DNA of 64,000 nucleotides, from positions 17,157,501-17,221,500 of the forward strand of contig NC_071667.1 of assembly GCF_028554725.1 (NCBI RefSeq), given 5' to 3'. Each line of letters begins with the position of its first letter. The first letter of the stretch is position 1. The position numbers and the translations under genes were made by a program. Below, one piece after another: positions 32,058 to 46,700 of this stretch. The notes beneath the pieces are model-generated. The model saw only the letters and a program-made list of their open reading frames with translations. It had not been told where the DNA came from and did no database searches. This DNA comes from Zeugodacus cucurbitae. Its lineage: Eukaryota > Arthropoda > Insecta > Diptera > Tephritidae.

Positions 32058-33598
32058 TAATAGTTCATTTTTATAATTTGTTTTACTTTTAATTATATTA
32101 TTTATTTATATGTTTTTATCTTTTGCTACAATATGTCTTAAATTTCTTTACACATTTATTTCAAATGCATTAATTCATCTTTATATCGTTTTAAACATTT
32201 TTTTGTTTTCTTTTTTTTTTTTTAATTTGTGTTTTATCAATTTAATTTGTGTATATGTATTTTATATTTTTATTAAATTACTTCTTTAATTGTATATATA
32301 TAAATATTTGTTATTTTTTAACGAAAAAGTTTATTCCCTTTGAAGCATTACGCATTATTTGCTACTTTTCTTGTTCTAGTATATGCACTCAAACAGCTTG
32401 CGCTCTCCCCATTTCTTGCTCTCGTTTTTGTGAACTTTAATGTCAACATGTTTTTGTTTTTTTTTCTGTTTTCTTTTTTAAATTTCAATTATACTTAACA
32501 CAATTATGTATATATATATGTATTTGTATAATAATGTATGCATAATTGCTGTTAGGTTTAATTTTCAAGAAGTTTTGTTATGTAATATATTTATATGTAT
32601 ACATATAATCGATTCATATACATTTATGTATGTATGGATGTATAAATATTCTTTTATAATATGCATTTAATTTAGTGTGGTTTTTGTTGTTGTTTTTTTG
32701 AGTGTAATTATTGTTTATATTTCTTGTAGTTATCTGCTGTATGTGTAGTATTTTGGTTGCTCAGTTATTTTCACGTTTACTATTTAATTTGCCATTATCG
32801 TTACCCGTTACCCGTTTCCTAGTTTTTTTTTTTTGTTTTTGTGTACATTTCGAAAATGTTTTAGTACAATCTCTTACCGCTTCTGCAAATAATTTTCTTA
32901 AATTTCAATAACAAATGTTTTTGTAATTGTGTCTGCCACAATCCGTTATGCATTTTGTGTGCTGAAAGTTTGGAGCAGTGGTTGAGACACTGACGCGAAC
33001 TAGTGTCCCTTAAATTAGAATGGGTCATGCGATTTGGTTAAACAAGCGATGCAGTAAATTCAATTTATTAAAAAGTTTTTATTGGAAGATAGTTGTGGAC
33101 TATACAAATAAAAAGTTAGATATGTATATGTAAATAAATTAAACAACATTTTGGGAATTTCATTTAATGTTAATTAAAAAATTTCATTTTAATTAAAAAA
33201 TATTGTTATTAATAGTAATCAGTTAAATATTTTTATTTAGTTTAGTCAAAAATAAATTTTGAAACTAAAAAATAGTTTTAAAAATGTATAAATACATAAT
33301 ATGGTAAAGTCATAATATGCGTTTAATTCAGTAATTCAGTTTTAATCGCCAATGAATTCAATAACAGTCAAACATAAATTGTTCTAAATAATTTATATAA
33401 TTAAACATAAAATTAATTATTTTGAATATTTTTTTTTTTGCTTTGTTATTACAATTATGGAAAATAAAAAATGAATTCAGTTCTATTTTTTATAATTTTC
33501 CCCATTTGTAAATTAAAAAAATATATATTTTTATATTATATTATTATTATATCTTAAAGTTCTCACTCAAAATTCAAAACACAAATGATTTGAAACTA

Positions 33599-33738
33599 CA
33601 GTTGAACTTTCATAACTCGGACTCTTGAATTGACAACAGAAGTCAAATGTCATACATTTTACCTTCTTAAATCTGAAGTCATTTAAGCTCGAAGTTATTT
33701 TGTGAATTATGGTGATTCGAGTTAGGGAAGTTCAACTG
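33599..33738. mobile_element. 140-bp TA-flanked MITE in block C
   Basis: Orthologue of the element at 11918-12057, with ends CAGTTGAACTTTCATAACTC and GAGTTAGGGAAGTTCAACTG and TA on both sides. A few substitutions separate the copies. Confidence 0.75.
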
Positions 33739-34546
33739 TATTTAACTGTATTGTAAATTTATTCGATATTTTAAATGAAACTATAAAATAAGTATTTAAA
33801 ACTAGGTTTTATTGAGAAAAATCTACTTTACGCGCTTTAAATATCAATTTCATTTAACATTTACAAATTTCAAACTCAAAATATAAAGAAAACAAAAAAA
33901 TTCGTAAAGAACTCTTCGGCTCATTGATAACCCAGCATGACCCGCTTCAAACTTTTTAGTGTTCTACATCAAGTAAATGTGATATATTTTATTTGTATAA
34001 ATAAACATTTACATTATTACATTATGTTTTTAGTTTTCAGTTTTCAGATTTGTTGATTATAAAATCATGAATTATATAATTGATTTATAATAAATTCATT
34101 GAATGTGTAATTCATTGGCAGCAATACAGTTTCCAATACAAACACAACCACAAAACATAAAATACAGTTAGTTGTATTCGGGTAGAAAAACAAAAAGCGT
34201 ATATGGTACACAATAAATTAAAGGTAAGGTCAGAAAGAAACGGTAAAGCCGTCGTTGGCAAAAGTCAGGTTTGGAAAAGTATGTGAAAGGAGAGAAAAGA
34301 AGAAAAATCAGAAAATATGTTACACGTCAATTACAAGTACAACAATTAAGTTAAGTCAAGTAAACGTATGCGCAGTAATTGAGAAATTGAATATAAAACA
34401 AACAATACATTTTCAAACATAAATCACAGTTTGAAGGCTTTACATATTGGTAAAAAATATATGGAGTATGTATGTAGTAAATATAATATATTGGAACGAT
34501 TATATGTATGAACTTAGTTAGAAGAAGCTACGATATAGGCTCTTAA

Positions 34547-34788
34547 TTACTTTAAATCATCGGTATCTTCGATCAGATCGGCATACTCCTCCCAATCGTT
34601 GTTTGTTGAACGTGTGCGCAGATTAGATATTGTCGGTATTTCGTCGTCATCGCCATTGCCATCACCAGTATTGCCGGCGCCGTCAGCGCGGTCACGACTG
34701 TGAGTTGTTGTCGTGCCGCCGCCTGTTGTGTCGCTTACCACTTCGTAGTCCTTTAACTCAGCCTCCAGATCTTTTTCCCATTGTTCTT
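34547..34788 (-). CDS. Sap47: Sap47 terminal coding exon (proximal copy)
   Basis: The acceptor CGCACGCAG precedes the exon. The pyrimidine tract is poor. The exon encodes EEQWEKDLEAELKDYEV, a linker of Thr, Gly and Asp residues, and ends DLIEDTDDLK then TAA. It completes the Glu codon opened by the exon at 42777. Confidence 0.88.
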
Positions 34789-37700
34789 CTGCGTGCGTTG
34801 GTCATTTAGTTTTTATTTTTGTAGTATGCGAGAATTTGTTTTCGGGGGGAAAATAAGAGAGAAAATTACGTTAGATGTCATTTCCATTAAAATTATTTTT
34901 TTTATATTATATATAAACGAAGGTTACACATATAAAAGAGTTCTAGGTATACTGTTATATGAACATATAAAGTATATTAACGCGTAAGTGCATGTAAATA
35001 TATATGAATTGTATAATCGTATCATTTAAAGTAGCATAATTAATAGCAATATAATTTTTATATACACACAGACATACATATATTTTTATAAATATTTAAC
35101 AGTTAGTTATGCACCTACAAGTCATTCAAATACACACATACATATGTACATAAATATTATATATAAATAGAGTTTATATTAAATTCAATTATGCTTTTGT
35201 TTATTAAAATTAAAATTTGGATTTGTGAAGTGAATGAGCATTAATTTGAAAAAAAGATATTCTTCATATTTATAAGAATTTAAAAAAATATTTTTTTTTT
35301 TAAATAAATTCAGTACTCCATTTCATCAGCTGATAAGGTCGATGATAGCAGCTTCATATATACGCTGAAAATAGCATTAAATTTTCCAAGTTATTTTGAA
35401 AATTGAAATTTACAGATTTTTAAACCATTGAAACCAGTTTTTAAACAAATGAAAATCTGAGAATAAGTCGTCCATGACTATCAGAACAGAAGCCCACAAT
35501 CATTTCTGCACTATTTGTGTATCTATTTTTATGATTGTTTTCTTCCCATCACTTTCAGATTTGACGTACTCCAAGGCTAGTAAATGAAGTTGACAGCAAG
35601 AAAACAAGGTGTTACGGAAAAACTGAAAACGTTACAAAAGTAGCTTGGGGAGACTGCTATTATAAGAATTCATGGATAACATCAACATTTTTTCATGTTT
35701 TGCATATGAAAGGCAATGCTACGAGAATCGTCTCAAAAGGCCGGATTTAAAACACAAGTGAGGTAGATAATTTTTTTCCAGTCAATGAAACACTTAAGTT
35801 GCGATAAGTGGGTTGTATTTGCGAAGGAATCTCTTGGTTTGCCCATAATTACAAAACTGAAGAAGTCGTGCTGATAATTTAACACTAGTGAAAAATATAA
35901 CCTAAAGTATGTATGACCAACAATGGAGAACGGAGATGAAGTTTAAAATAATTTGTAATAAATCTCTTTCATAAATCTTTCATTGTGAATAGCATAAGCC
36001 ACTACTCTAATGTATATATGTTTGTACATTAATTAACATATTTTTCTTATATTTTTAATTATTTAAACTTAATTTATGTTTTTATGTATATTTATATTTA
36101 ATAAAATATTTTTTGTGTATATTTAATGAATAAATGTGTTCAGTATTTTTATTTTAAATAGGAAGTATGAAGTTTATATATATTTTGAAGATACAATTAT
36201 ATAATATTATAAATATCTAAAAACATATAATGCGTTAAGCAAGAAAGGAATTTGGATATATATTTGATAAAAGAGAAATTTTGCCATTTGCACCAACTTT
36301 TTTTTACAAAACATGCGTCTTCTCACCAAACACCCATTGAATTATTTATTGCATATATTAGCATAAACCAAAACAAATAAAAATGCTTTTACCTTTCAAA
36401 TTAAATTAAAATGACATATTTTGTTATTGATTTTGCGCGTAGCCTAGACAAAGGCCATTGCAGACTTGTATTCTTTTTGGTATGCGTACAGTAACTGTAA
36501 TGTAATCTTGGTTTAAAGATAAAAATAAAAGTCAAAATGATTAGCGCTAATAGCATAGAAAAAACTAAACAAAATTATAGAGAAATAATTGAGTTCACAA
36601 AGAAAAAATAAAATAATATAAATTAATAAAATAAAAAATAAATATTTTCCTCTATTTATTTATATATATAAAATAAATTGTTTATTGGTGCACTTGCTTT
36701 AAGTGTTATTATTTAGCAGACTTTTCAGATTTTAGTATTTATTTCCTTTCCTGCCGCACGCTTTGTTAATAAGTGATATATATATATATATATATATGTA
36801 TATATTTATATAAGTGATATTGGTTTTGTTAAATATTAAACAATATATTTATAATATTTACATAGTTATATTAATGATTTTCAAGAAAATCTTTATAAAC
36901 TAGTTCACACATGCTTCATCATTTTGTATATTAAATATATTGTTAAATATTCTATCTAATAATTACACATATATATGTATTTGTTTACACAAGTAAATGG
37001 AATAAATGCCAAAAAGCAAGCAATAACTTAATATATGAACATATGTATGTAGCAAAACGACAAAAAATGTAAGTCAAGCGCTTTAAAAGCAAGTTTTTAC
37101 AAAACAAAAAAAACAATTAATTATATTAAAATTAAATTAAAAATCAAAAACAATTAAACTGATAATATTAAATTTTTAATATGTGCTTTTAATTAACTCC
37201 GATTTATTTCAAAATGTAACGATTAAAAGCATTACAAATATTACTTACGCAATTACAAAATATATATGCACATGCAAGGGAGTAAATAAAAAATGAAAAC
37301 AAAAATACTGTAAAGAAAGCAGCTTTGCACCACAACTTATTAACTTAATTCAATTTTTTTTTCAATTGTTTTTTCTATTTTTCTGATAATTCTCAATTAT
37401 GTATATTAACGCTATTTTGGGGGCATAGCGAGGTAAAATACACACATACATATAAATTAAATTTGGGATCAAAAATGTCAACTGTATTTTGTGTGGTGAG
37501 TTGTTTAAAAAAATATATATAAAACATCACATAAACATAAAAAGTTGTCATTTAAACGATTTCGACAAAAAATTCTAAACATTAACTTTTAGTGTTTTTT
37601 TCTAAACATTAACTTTTAGTGTTTTTTTTGGAAGTAAAAACACAACAGATAACAGTATATTTACTTTCGTACCACACCAAAAGAATTAAAGTCAAAAACT

Positions 37701-40700
37701 TCATGTTTTTTGCTCATACAAATACGTTTAATCCCGAATGAATTTTATATTCTACAAAACAATATCTGATTTCTGCTTTTTACCATCGTTCCTCACAATA
37801 TACTTCATATTGACATAAAAGGTGACGTACTTTATATACGAATGTCCATAAATTGTACTTCTGGATAACTGTATTACATTTACTATTTCTTATTTAAAAT
37901 ATTTCTTTGAAAAACTTAGAGCTCGAGATCAATTAAGACTGAATTTCTATGTTTTGATAACAGACCTATCGATAGATTTATCGAATCTTTATAATGGACC
38001 TAAATCGTGGAGATTTTAGAAAAAAGAATTAGTCCTAATTTTTCATTAAAAAACATCAAAATTTACAGTCGTTCTTAAGAGGTTTCAATTTTCAAAAGTT
38101 GGAAATAAATTTTATTGCCTTATTAAATAGTGAAAATTTTTTAAAATATTATCAAAAAATATCAAATCAATCCGCGTAATATTCTAAGAGATGTGTATAC
38201 TCTTTGGAAGTTCTGCCCATCAGGCCACGCCAGTACGAATATACAATTTTAAACGCGTTTATGTCAAAACTCAATTTTTCAAGTCGGTGGACACGATAAC
38301 TCAAAAATTTATGAAGGTTCAAATTTTGCACACATCTTTAAAATAACATTAATAATTAATTAATTAATAACATCTAGTTAATAAATGAAGGATTTTCATT
38401 TATATTTATTATAACTATTTTTTTAGCCTATGCATAGTCATAGCCTATTTGGCGAAAATTTGACCAAAACATTTGGTTAAAATTCAGTCAAAAATTCAAT
38501 TTCAAGAATTTCTTTTTTCCTTCGTTCATTAACTAGATTTATCCATGTACTATCGATATATTTTTGGTTTATTGCTTTTAGGTGAACCAATCATGAGTTA
38601 TGATGTCCACGGCAAAAGACCTTTTTTTGGACACGTCATGAGAGATGAGGTGCCAACGGCTGAGTTTTCGGATTTTTTAAACAAAAATTTCACAAAATAC
38701 TGTTTAACATGAATTTCAAACAAAATGCTGTTTAAAAAAAATTGTAAAAATACCCTAGTTTGTAGTCTCTGAAACCCACCTAACCCCTTAAATATTGAAG
38801 TACATTTAATATACAGTGCTATCAGAAAGATTGCCGGTACAAAATTATTGGCGATGGAATTACAACGTCGCAATAACCTAAAAATTTTAATTTTAAACTA
38901 AAAAGTAGTTGTGTCACTTCTTAAGACTTTTTATGTATAAATATGTAAATATTTTTTTATTTAGATAATTATTTGCATTTATTTGAACACAAAGAAATAT
39001 ATTTGTCAAATAAGCTACTTTAGACCTTATAGGTTGCAAGTTCACAAATTTTTACTTTAAGCGCAAAGGAGACGTAAGTTAAAAAATGCATTAGAAGTGT
39101 AACTGGTTACAAAAAACTAATAATTGCTTATGGTTAACTAAAAGTAATTGCCAAAGAATAGTTGAATTATCTAAACACACATACACAGATACTAATTCAT
39201 TTAAAAAATTACACATATACTGATTGGAGCATACGTTTAGTGAACATTGAACAAAAATTTCACATTTAATAAAACCAACGAACGCACAATTAGACAAAAA
39301 TAACGAACGCACTAAGTAGCAAACGATAATTAATAAATATAAAACGTTATAAGCAATACGAATATATGATTTATTTAAGTGTGTGTATTGTTCTCTTTTT
39401 TCGTTTAAAATTTTCGTAAATGTATTAATTTTAGAATACTAATAGTATAATTTCTTTTAAATGTAAATATAAATTTTGTTGGGGAAATTTCGATAACATA
39501 TTGTATAGTAATGAGATAATTGCATAATAATTGTGTAATTAATTGTATTGTAAGCGTAATTTATTTGTAAAATCAGCAATACTAAACTTACCACACAAAA
39601 TCTTTTTGTTATGTTTTTTCTTGACTTTTGATATTTTTTATAAGTAATTTTTTTCATTTTTCATTTTTATGTTTTCTTTTTTGTATTATCTATATTGAGT
39701 AAACATACATTTGGTTTGCATTTTGTTGGATTTGCTTTGTTTTTTTGTTTCTTTTTTAATTTCTTTGGATTTTGTTTTCTTTCAGGGAGTTTGGTTGCTT
39801 CTCTAATCAATGCGATTTTTGTTTTTGTTTTTTTTTTTTGGTATTTTGTTTGTTTACATAAAGTTTATGTGATACTTTGGTTTTTGCTTGCTTTTGTAAT
39901 TTTGTTAGTTTTGGTTCATTTTTTTTTGTTTTGGTACTTTAAATACATAGTAATTTAGCGTAAATCCATTCAATCTTCTGCAAGATGATTAAAAACGAAA
40001 CGAAAAGAAAAGTAAATAAATAATTATGCATTTTTTGTTTTTGAGTTTGATAGAGTAAAAAGTCAATTGATGTTTTGGGGTTTTTTTGTAACGAATTTGC
40101 AAACGGCGCATATAAATCTAATAGAATAGATAGCATTTGCTTTTCGTGTTTCGTATACTTTTGCCTAAATGCAAATACTTTTTTTCTTGTTCAATACAAA
40201 ATTAAAAAGAAAAGACAAAAAATTTAGTTTTTTGAATGTTTTTGATGTTTTTTTTTTTAATTTAGAGCATGGAAAATGCATTAAAGCAAAGCGTATATGA
40301 GCACCAAGGCAAATAATTAAATAAAACCGGTGAAATTCAAGTGGTGAAAATACATAGGCGGGGTAATAGCGAGAGAAGCGTGCTAGAGCCAAAGTAGAAA
40401 TGCAAAATAAGGTAAAACAGAAAACTTCTAAATTAAATATATATAAAATTAATAGAATATGTGGTATATACTTTGAATGTTAAATGAGCAAAATATGTTT
40501 AGTAGAATTTGAGTATATTTTACTATTTAATGGCAAATGAAAGAAATTATAAATTTCAAGTGTAATACACATACATACACAAAAGCATGTATATGTGTGT
40601 GTAGCAATAACTGTAAGTATTTGTTTCTGTTTGTTTGTTATTTGTTGCTGCAGTTTAAAACATTTGCTAACGCGCTTATACATACATACATATAAATTAT

Positions 40701-43700
40701 ACATATGCAGCTAATAAAAATTTTTCATTGAAGTCTACGCACACGTTGAAAATTTACTTTTACGTGGTTGTGTGTGTTCGTGTGTAAGTGCCACTGCATT
40801 ATTTTCATATGTATATATTTCAATGTTTTATCATTGATTCTGTTTCGGTTCGATAGTTTTTTCGACAATTTAGAATCTCTTTTGTTGTTCACTAATAAAA
40901 TTTTTAACGCCTACAACTAATTAGATATATTATTAAGTCGCTATTACAGGTTGTATTTTTTATTACATTTATGTAAACATTTCTATTTTATATTTTATAT
41001 TTTTTTTATTTTTTATTTTATATTTTATATTTCATATTTTTATTTTTATATTGGTTTATGATATTTTTTCATTTATAATAATTTTTACTTTATATTTATG
41101 TATAATATTTTATTATTCTTGTCTTTCGTGACTTGTTGCAATTTAATAATTAAATGTCATTGCTGTTGTTGTTGTTGTTGTTGTAGTAAACGTAACCAAT
41201 ATAAGTTAAGAAAAAAGTAGGAGAGAGAGAAAAAAATGAGAAAAAAAGTAAGAAAAACCATTTACACTGTTGTTTCGTTTTTTGTTTTTTTTTTGTTTGT
41301 TTTGTTTGAATTGCAGTAGAATTCTCATTATTATTTTGATAACATTTCTTTAATTTTTTTATTTTTGTTTCATAAAGCTCAAATTAGCAATGAGACGAAT
41401 TCAATTCATGTTTCATGTTACTATTAAAATCATTGGTAGAGAGAGTGCAAAAGAGACGTGTTGCTACAATGCATGTTAAGCAGTGCTTTTGTAGTTTACA
41501 CATACATATAATACAAATGCGAGAAAAAATGTGAATAAATACTAAAATGAATTCTGCACGAATAACTGTAAATATGTATGTATATGCTTTGTACGAAAGA
41601 ATATGCAAAAGTGTTTTCGTATGAAATTGACGACAGCGTTTTATGAAAACTATTGAATTGATACTGATTGATTTAATTGCATAGATGCACATACATATGA
41701 TTGTATGAGGTTTTGCGAAATAAAATCTAATGGTTTTAGAAGACGAAAATATGTCAATGTCGCAACCAGTCGTTTAAGTGATGCTTTTTTGGTGGAGTAT
41801 GGTTTAAATGTTTGAAAGATGTCTCTGAAAAGCTTTATTTTTGAGATTTTCGAAATTCAAGAGGATTGAAAAACGTTTCTAAAAAACATTTCAACAAAGG
41901 TATGATTTCCTGGTATTTTTTGGATATTTAAACGCGACTTAGTATAAAGTTTGTAATATAGTTTTTTGCATATTTCATTTCATTTGTTAGATTGTTATTT
42001 AATGTTGTTAAATACCACAAAATTAGTTGAGATCACATTCTTTGTTATTAATAGCAGTGCAAAAGTTCTCAAAAGCACAGATTAACGAAAAAATAATACA
42101 TAACCTTAAAATACTATACATGTACGTATGAAAATAACATAATATTAATTACAAACATATTTGGGAAATGCAATGTACATTCTTATGTCGTAAGCGAAAT
42201 TTTATATATTATATTTTAACATTTGCAATAACAAAGGAGACGTTCTTTGAAGTGTCTCCTTATGTCGTAAGCGAAATTTTATATATTATATTTTAACATT
42301 TGCAATAACAAAGGAAACATTCTTTGAATTGTGAAAAAAAATAATTATTATTAATATAAATTCTAGCTCATTTTTTAAATTTTATAATTTTATAGAATTT
42401 TCTCATAATATTTTCTGAAGTGAAGTAATTCAGTTACCATTTGCAAACATTTTGACATCAGAGAAAATAAATATGTATATATTTTTCTAATAATTGGTCA
42501 TCAGGTTACCGATTATTTACATTTTTTTTTCAATATATTAAAATTTGATTTATTTTACATGGTGTAATTAGTAGTATTTCCTCAATAGTTATGCTAATAA
42601 TAAACATGTGCAAATATATTAAAACTTCAATACTTTTTAACACTTCCCAAATTTTTATAAACTTAAACTAAAACTTAAAATTAAAGAATAAAAAATAAAA
42701 CACATAAAATTATCAATAAAAAAAATCAACCACCAATTTTAAATGAAATGAAATAAATAAATAAAAAACCGCTTACCATCACTGCCCAGCGCTTGCTCTG
42801 TCATACTGTCAATGCCCAATTTGCGCATGCCATCCTTGATTTCTTCCAAATCAGTTTCGGCATTCGTACGGTATGAGTCGGAAACAAATTCCGATTCACT
42901 GTGTCGTGTCTTTTGGCTCACGGGCTTATCAACACCAACACCGGTGGGTTGTTTAAATATCGGTGAAATCGCGGTAGTTACTTTGATATCGGTGTTATTT
43001 GCGCTTGTTTGCTCTTCATTGACAGCAACAGCAGCAGCTTTGGCTTTGTCCGTTACTTTTTTGACTGCTAATCCATATTTAACATATATTGTTTTTCACA
43101 ATTATTTAATAAAATGTGATTTATTTTATTTAATTTTTTTTTGTAATTTTTTGTTTTCATTAAAACAGTTTCGCACGTCTCATTTGCGTTTTTTAAATGT
43201 GTTTTTAATTGCCAAAATTGCCAATTTATTTATTTATTTTTATTATGGATTTAATTTGAAAGACGAACATGAAATGGAATAAAAGAAGACGGATAAAAAT
43301 ATAAATAAAAAATAATAAAACATATTTTAAAAACTTAAATTTCAATTAAAAAAAATATATATCAAATATAAATAAAGAAACATTTAAAGAAGTAAAAGTT
43401 TTGAAATGAAGACAAATATTAAATAAATGACAACGGTATTAAATGCGATATCTTGATTTATGAATATCTCTCCGCTTTGGAGCTTATGATTTAACGCGTC
43501 TAAATGACATTCATGTATGTAAAAACAGCAAAAAGAATAAATTTCTTACATATCGAACGGTAGTATGATAGATTGCTTGATTGATTGACGGTTTTATTGC
43601 GCGACGACGTGCTATTACATAGTGAATTCTATCGACTGCTCATGAATTGATTAATGTTTGCGTTGATTTCCGGTGTTAGCAAATGCGCGTAGTAACAACT

Positions 43701-46700
43701 ACATGTACATATGTATGTTAGTATGTTTGTATGTGTATGTATGTATGTATGTTCATGTAAGTGATAACTGTGGTTTGTGAAAAAAAGACATTAGAATCAA
43801 TTGGAACGTAAATTGACTGACCGATTAGGTTGTCTGCGAATCATAATTGAACTAAAAACAATCTCTCACAATTTTGTAATGTATGAAAAACGCCACTTTT
43901 TGCATTTCGTAGTACGAATTAAATTAAAATTTATATTTATAGCTATATGTAGAATTCTATTTGGAATTATCACAAATACATAAGAGTTGCTGTTGTAAAT
44001 ATGTATAATAAGGAAGGAAGTTGGACAGCAAGTTTACGAAACGAAAATGACTAGTTACAAGAAAATGATTTTATTTGAAATTTAGTTGGTGAAAAAAGTT
44101 ACTCATTTATAATTGCCTAGTAAATACGCAAATTATATAAGAAATTAAAAAAATAGAAGAAAAGGAAAAATATTGATTTATAAAAGCTTAAAGTGTGTCA
44201 AAACTAATCGATAAAAGAAAGTAGAATACATTGCAGCGAAGTAGTAGTATTAGTAGTAGAAGTCGTAATAGTAGTGGTGTTAGAATAAATGACAGTTTAA
44301 GAGAGTAGGCGGTACAGCATACTTGCAATATTTTTTCTTGCTTCATGTATTTTGCATTTTTATTTTACTTCATTTCTCAACCACACAGTTAACACACAAC
44401 TTACCGTCTTCACCACTTGAGGCCTGACCAACACCATCAGCGCCGAGTGTACCCAATTCAGCTGCCTGGATAATTAGTGAAACGCGATAGAAATAATTTC
44501 GCCAGAAATTTTCCTCGGTGATACTAAAAAACAATATGTAAAAAATTAAAATAATGAATATGTTCTCCCTTCCCCTACATTGTTTAGCACTTTGCGTGCT
44601 ACTCACATTTTGGGAACCAGTTCGAATCGCATTGTTTCCAGCGCTTTATCCTCGGCCATTATGGCAATAGCTGTGGGATACGCTGTATCGTAGTTGAAAT
44701 CAAAATCAACACCGGCTGGTGGTGCGCGCACGAAATTGCGACGATCCTGTGAGAGACCGAGTATCTCTTCTTTGATCTTAGCCTCATTGGTGTGTCCAAT
44801 CCATGGTGCCATACCGGAATCTGAGCCGCCTTGACTTTTAATAAAGGCTTCCTGCTCTTTGTTGAAAGACTCGAGAATGGGCTGTGAGTTCAAAAAAAGA
44901 TAAAAGCATTAGAATTTATTTTTATTTATTTATAAGAATATTTTAAATGAATATCTTTATCTATACTACTATTATAAAGAGGAAAGATTTGTATGTATGT
45001 TTGTATTGAATAAACTCCAAAACTGCCGATTTAAAAAATTCTTTCACCATTCGAAAGCTACGTTCACCCTAAGTAACATAGGCTATATTTATTGCTAGAA
45101 TCTTAACTTTTTGGAAATAATTCCCAGGCGAGGCTATCAAAAAGACTCCGTAATGGTGAAGCTTAATCTGAAACTGAAAATCGCTTGCAAGTCATTCTCT
45201 TCGCAGAAATAATTCAATAAATGGAACCAAAAAGTCGAAGAAAGTTTGGAGTTCTGGAAATATGAGATTCAATAAAATTTAGAAACAAAAGAGATATGTT
45301 TAAAAATTTCCAACCAATTAGATCATTATTGGTTACATTTTTTAGTTTATTAGGGACGGAAGTGCAAACCAACGATTAGGCCTTTTTACATTAACTCTAG
45401 TATATATTTATATTCAATTATACTATTGTAATTTCATTAAGCAATATATTTATTTATTTTTGTCAATACTTACATTCTCCTTGACAGTCTCCTTGATTTT
45501 GGCGCCCGCCTTGTTTATGGCCGACGACAAGAATGAGCCGAAATGCTTAGCTTGCTGTGTTACTTTGGTGGTAACTATAATTTTCAAAGCAAGTAAAATA
45601 AACAAATTAATTAATTAAAACAACACTGGAATGTGTGGTAACGCGCAAAGCACACATCTACAAAGTATAAAAACAACAAATGATTTTATGCGACATGCAA
45701 TGTATATATATAGTACATATGTATAAAAAAAGAAAGAATCTTATAAGAAATACATAAGCGAGCACATTAGTAGTAACCTGTCACCATTTCTGCCATTCTT
45801 TGAGACTTTTTTTTTGTGATTTTCAAGGTACAAAGAATTAAATTAAATTGTATATTTTTTTCTTTTTGTAAATAAAACTTGTTAAGCACATTGAGCACAT
45901 TGTTCACATTAATTTTGTTACCAATTCGATAATCAATTTTGTACTGTGACACGTACTGTTTGCTTCTTCGCCCTTACCCTGTCCGATTTGACCCTCATCA
46001 CCAGTGGGAGTGCCACCGCCGGAAGCGGGATGCGAATCGGCACCCTCTGTAGCGCTGTAAAGAAAACGCAAGCAATGCAAGTATTAGTTTAGTGAAGAAA
46101 TTCGGAAATGTTCATTGTATATAAATGTTATTAGAAAGAAAAAAAAAGTATAAAAGTGCATCAAACTTGAAAATATCGCATGCCTTCTAAACATTTTTTT
46201 TTTGAATAATAACAACAAACAAACATAGAAAAACATGCATGCAAAATTGAAAACAAATTATCTAAAATTTTTTAATCATAATAAAATATATAATTTAAAT
46301 ATATAAAAAGGTTGGAATTCAAAAAAATAAATGAACTTATTAGATAATAATTTATACAAACTCATTAAATTGTTGTCTTTTATACTTTAGTGTTATATTC
46401 TAGAATTTAGTTAGATTAGGTTAACAAAGTTCAGCCTCATTTTCTGAGTGTTGTGTGGCTGTATTACTATATTTTCTTTCTATATAAACCTGTCGCAGTA
46501 AATAGTGAGTTGCCGAGAGGCGAACGCTATCAAATCAAAAATCGGTTTAGCCTAAGTCGAAGGCTTATACTGAAAGAAATCGCTAATTAAGAATCTTAAA
46601 ATAGAAGATTGTACACGGCATCTAGCAACAGTAGCATCGGTGGAGTAGAGAACAGACCTCTATGTTATTCTATTTATTCAACCCTATCCAGTTTATTAAA

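Larger units (their letters stand above)
32058..35900. repeat. Segmental block C: Sap47 3' region without insertions
   Basis: This matches block B (32058-32449) and block A (32396-35900). It preserves empty sites for the Jockey element (about 32650-32663) and two DINE-1-like elements (about 32915-32925 and 33275-33285). It is continuous with the large Sap47 intron on its right, so it is the copy physically next to the gene body. Confidence 0.88.
35901..42776 (-). other. Large Sap47 intron before the last exon
   Basis: About 8 kb in total with the part inside block C. It is very AT-rich, with runs of T and TA, a (TA)n at about 36776-36797, a GTT repeat at 41163-41182, and two small tandem duplications listed separately. 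I saw no supported exon and no complete transposon. Confidence 0.6.

Noticed and set aside
36776..36797. TA-rich palindromes as possible origins or terminators
   Set aside because: Simple (TA)n microsatellite in an AT-rich fly intron, with no other supporting feature.
39695..39958. 87-codon Phe/Val-rich frame resembling a membrane protein
   Set aside because: Produced by a T-rich stretch in the intron. The hydrophobic composition follows from base content.
42812..43282. 156-codon plus-strand frame
   Set aside because: Mostly antisense to Sap47 exon 42777-43067. The rest is AT-rich intron reading as Phe/Leu/Tyr.
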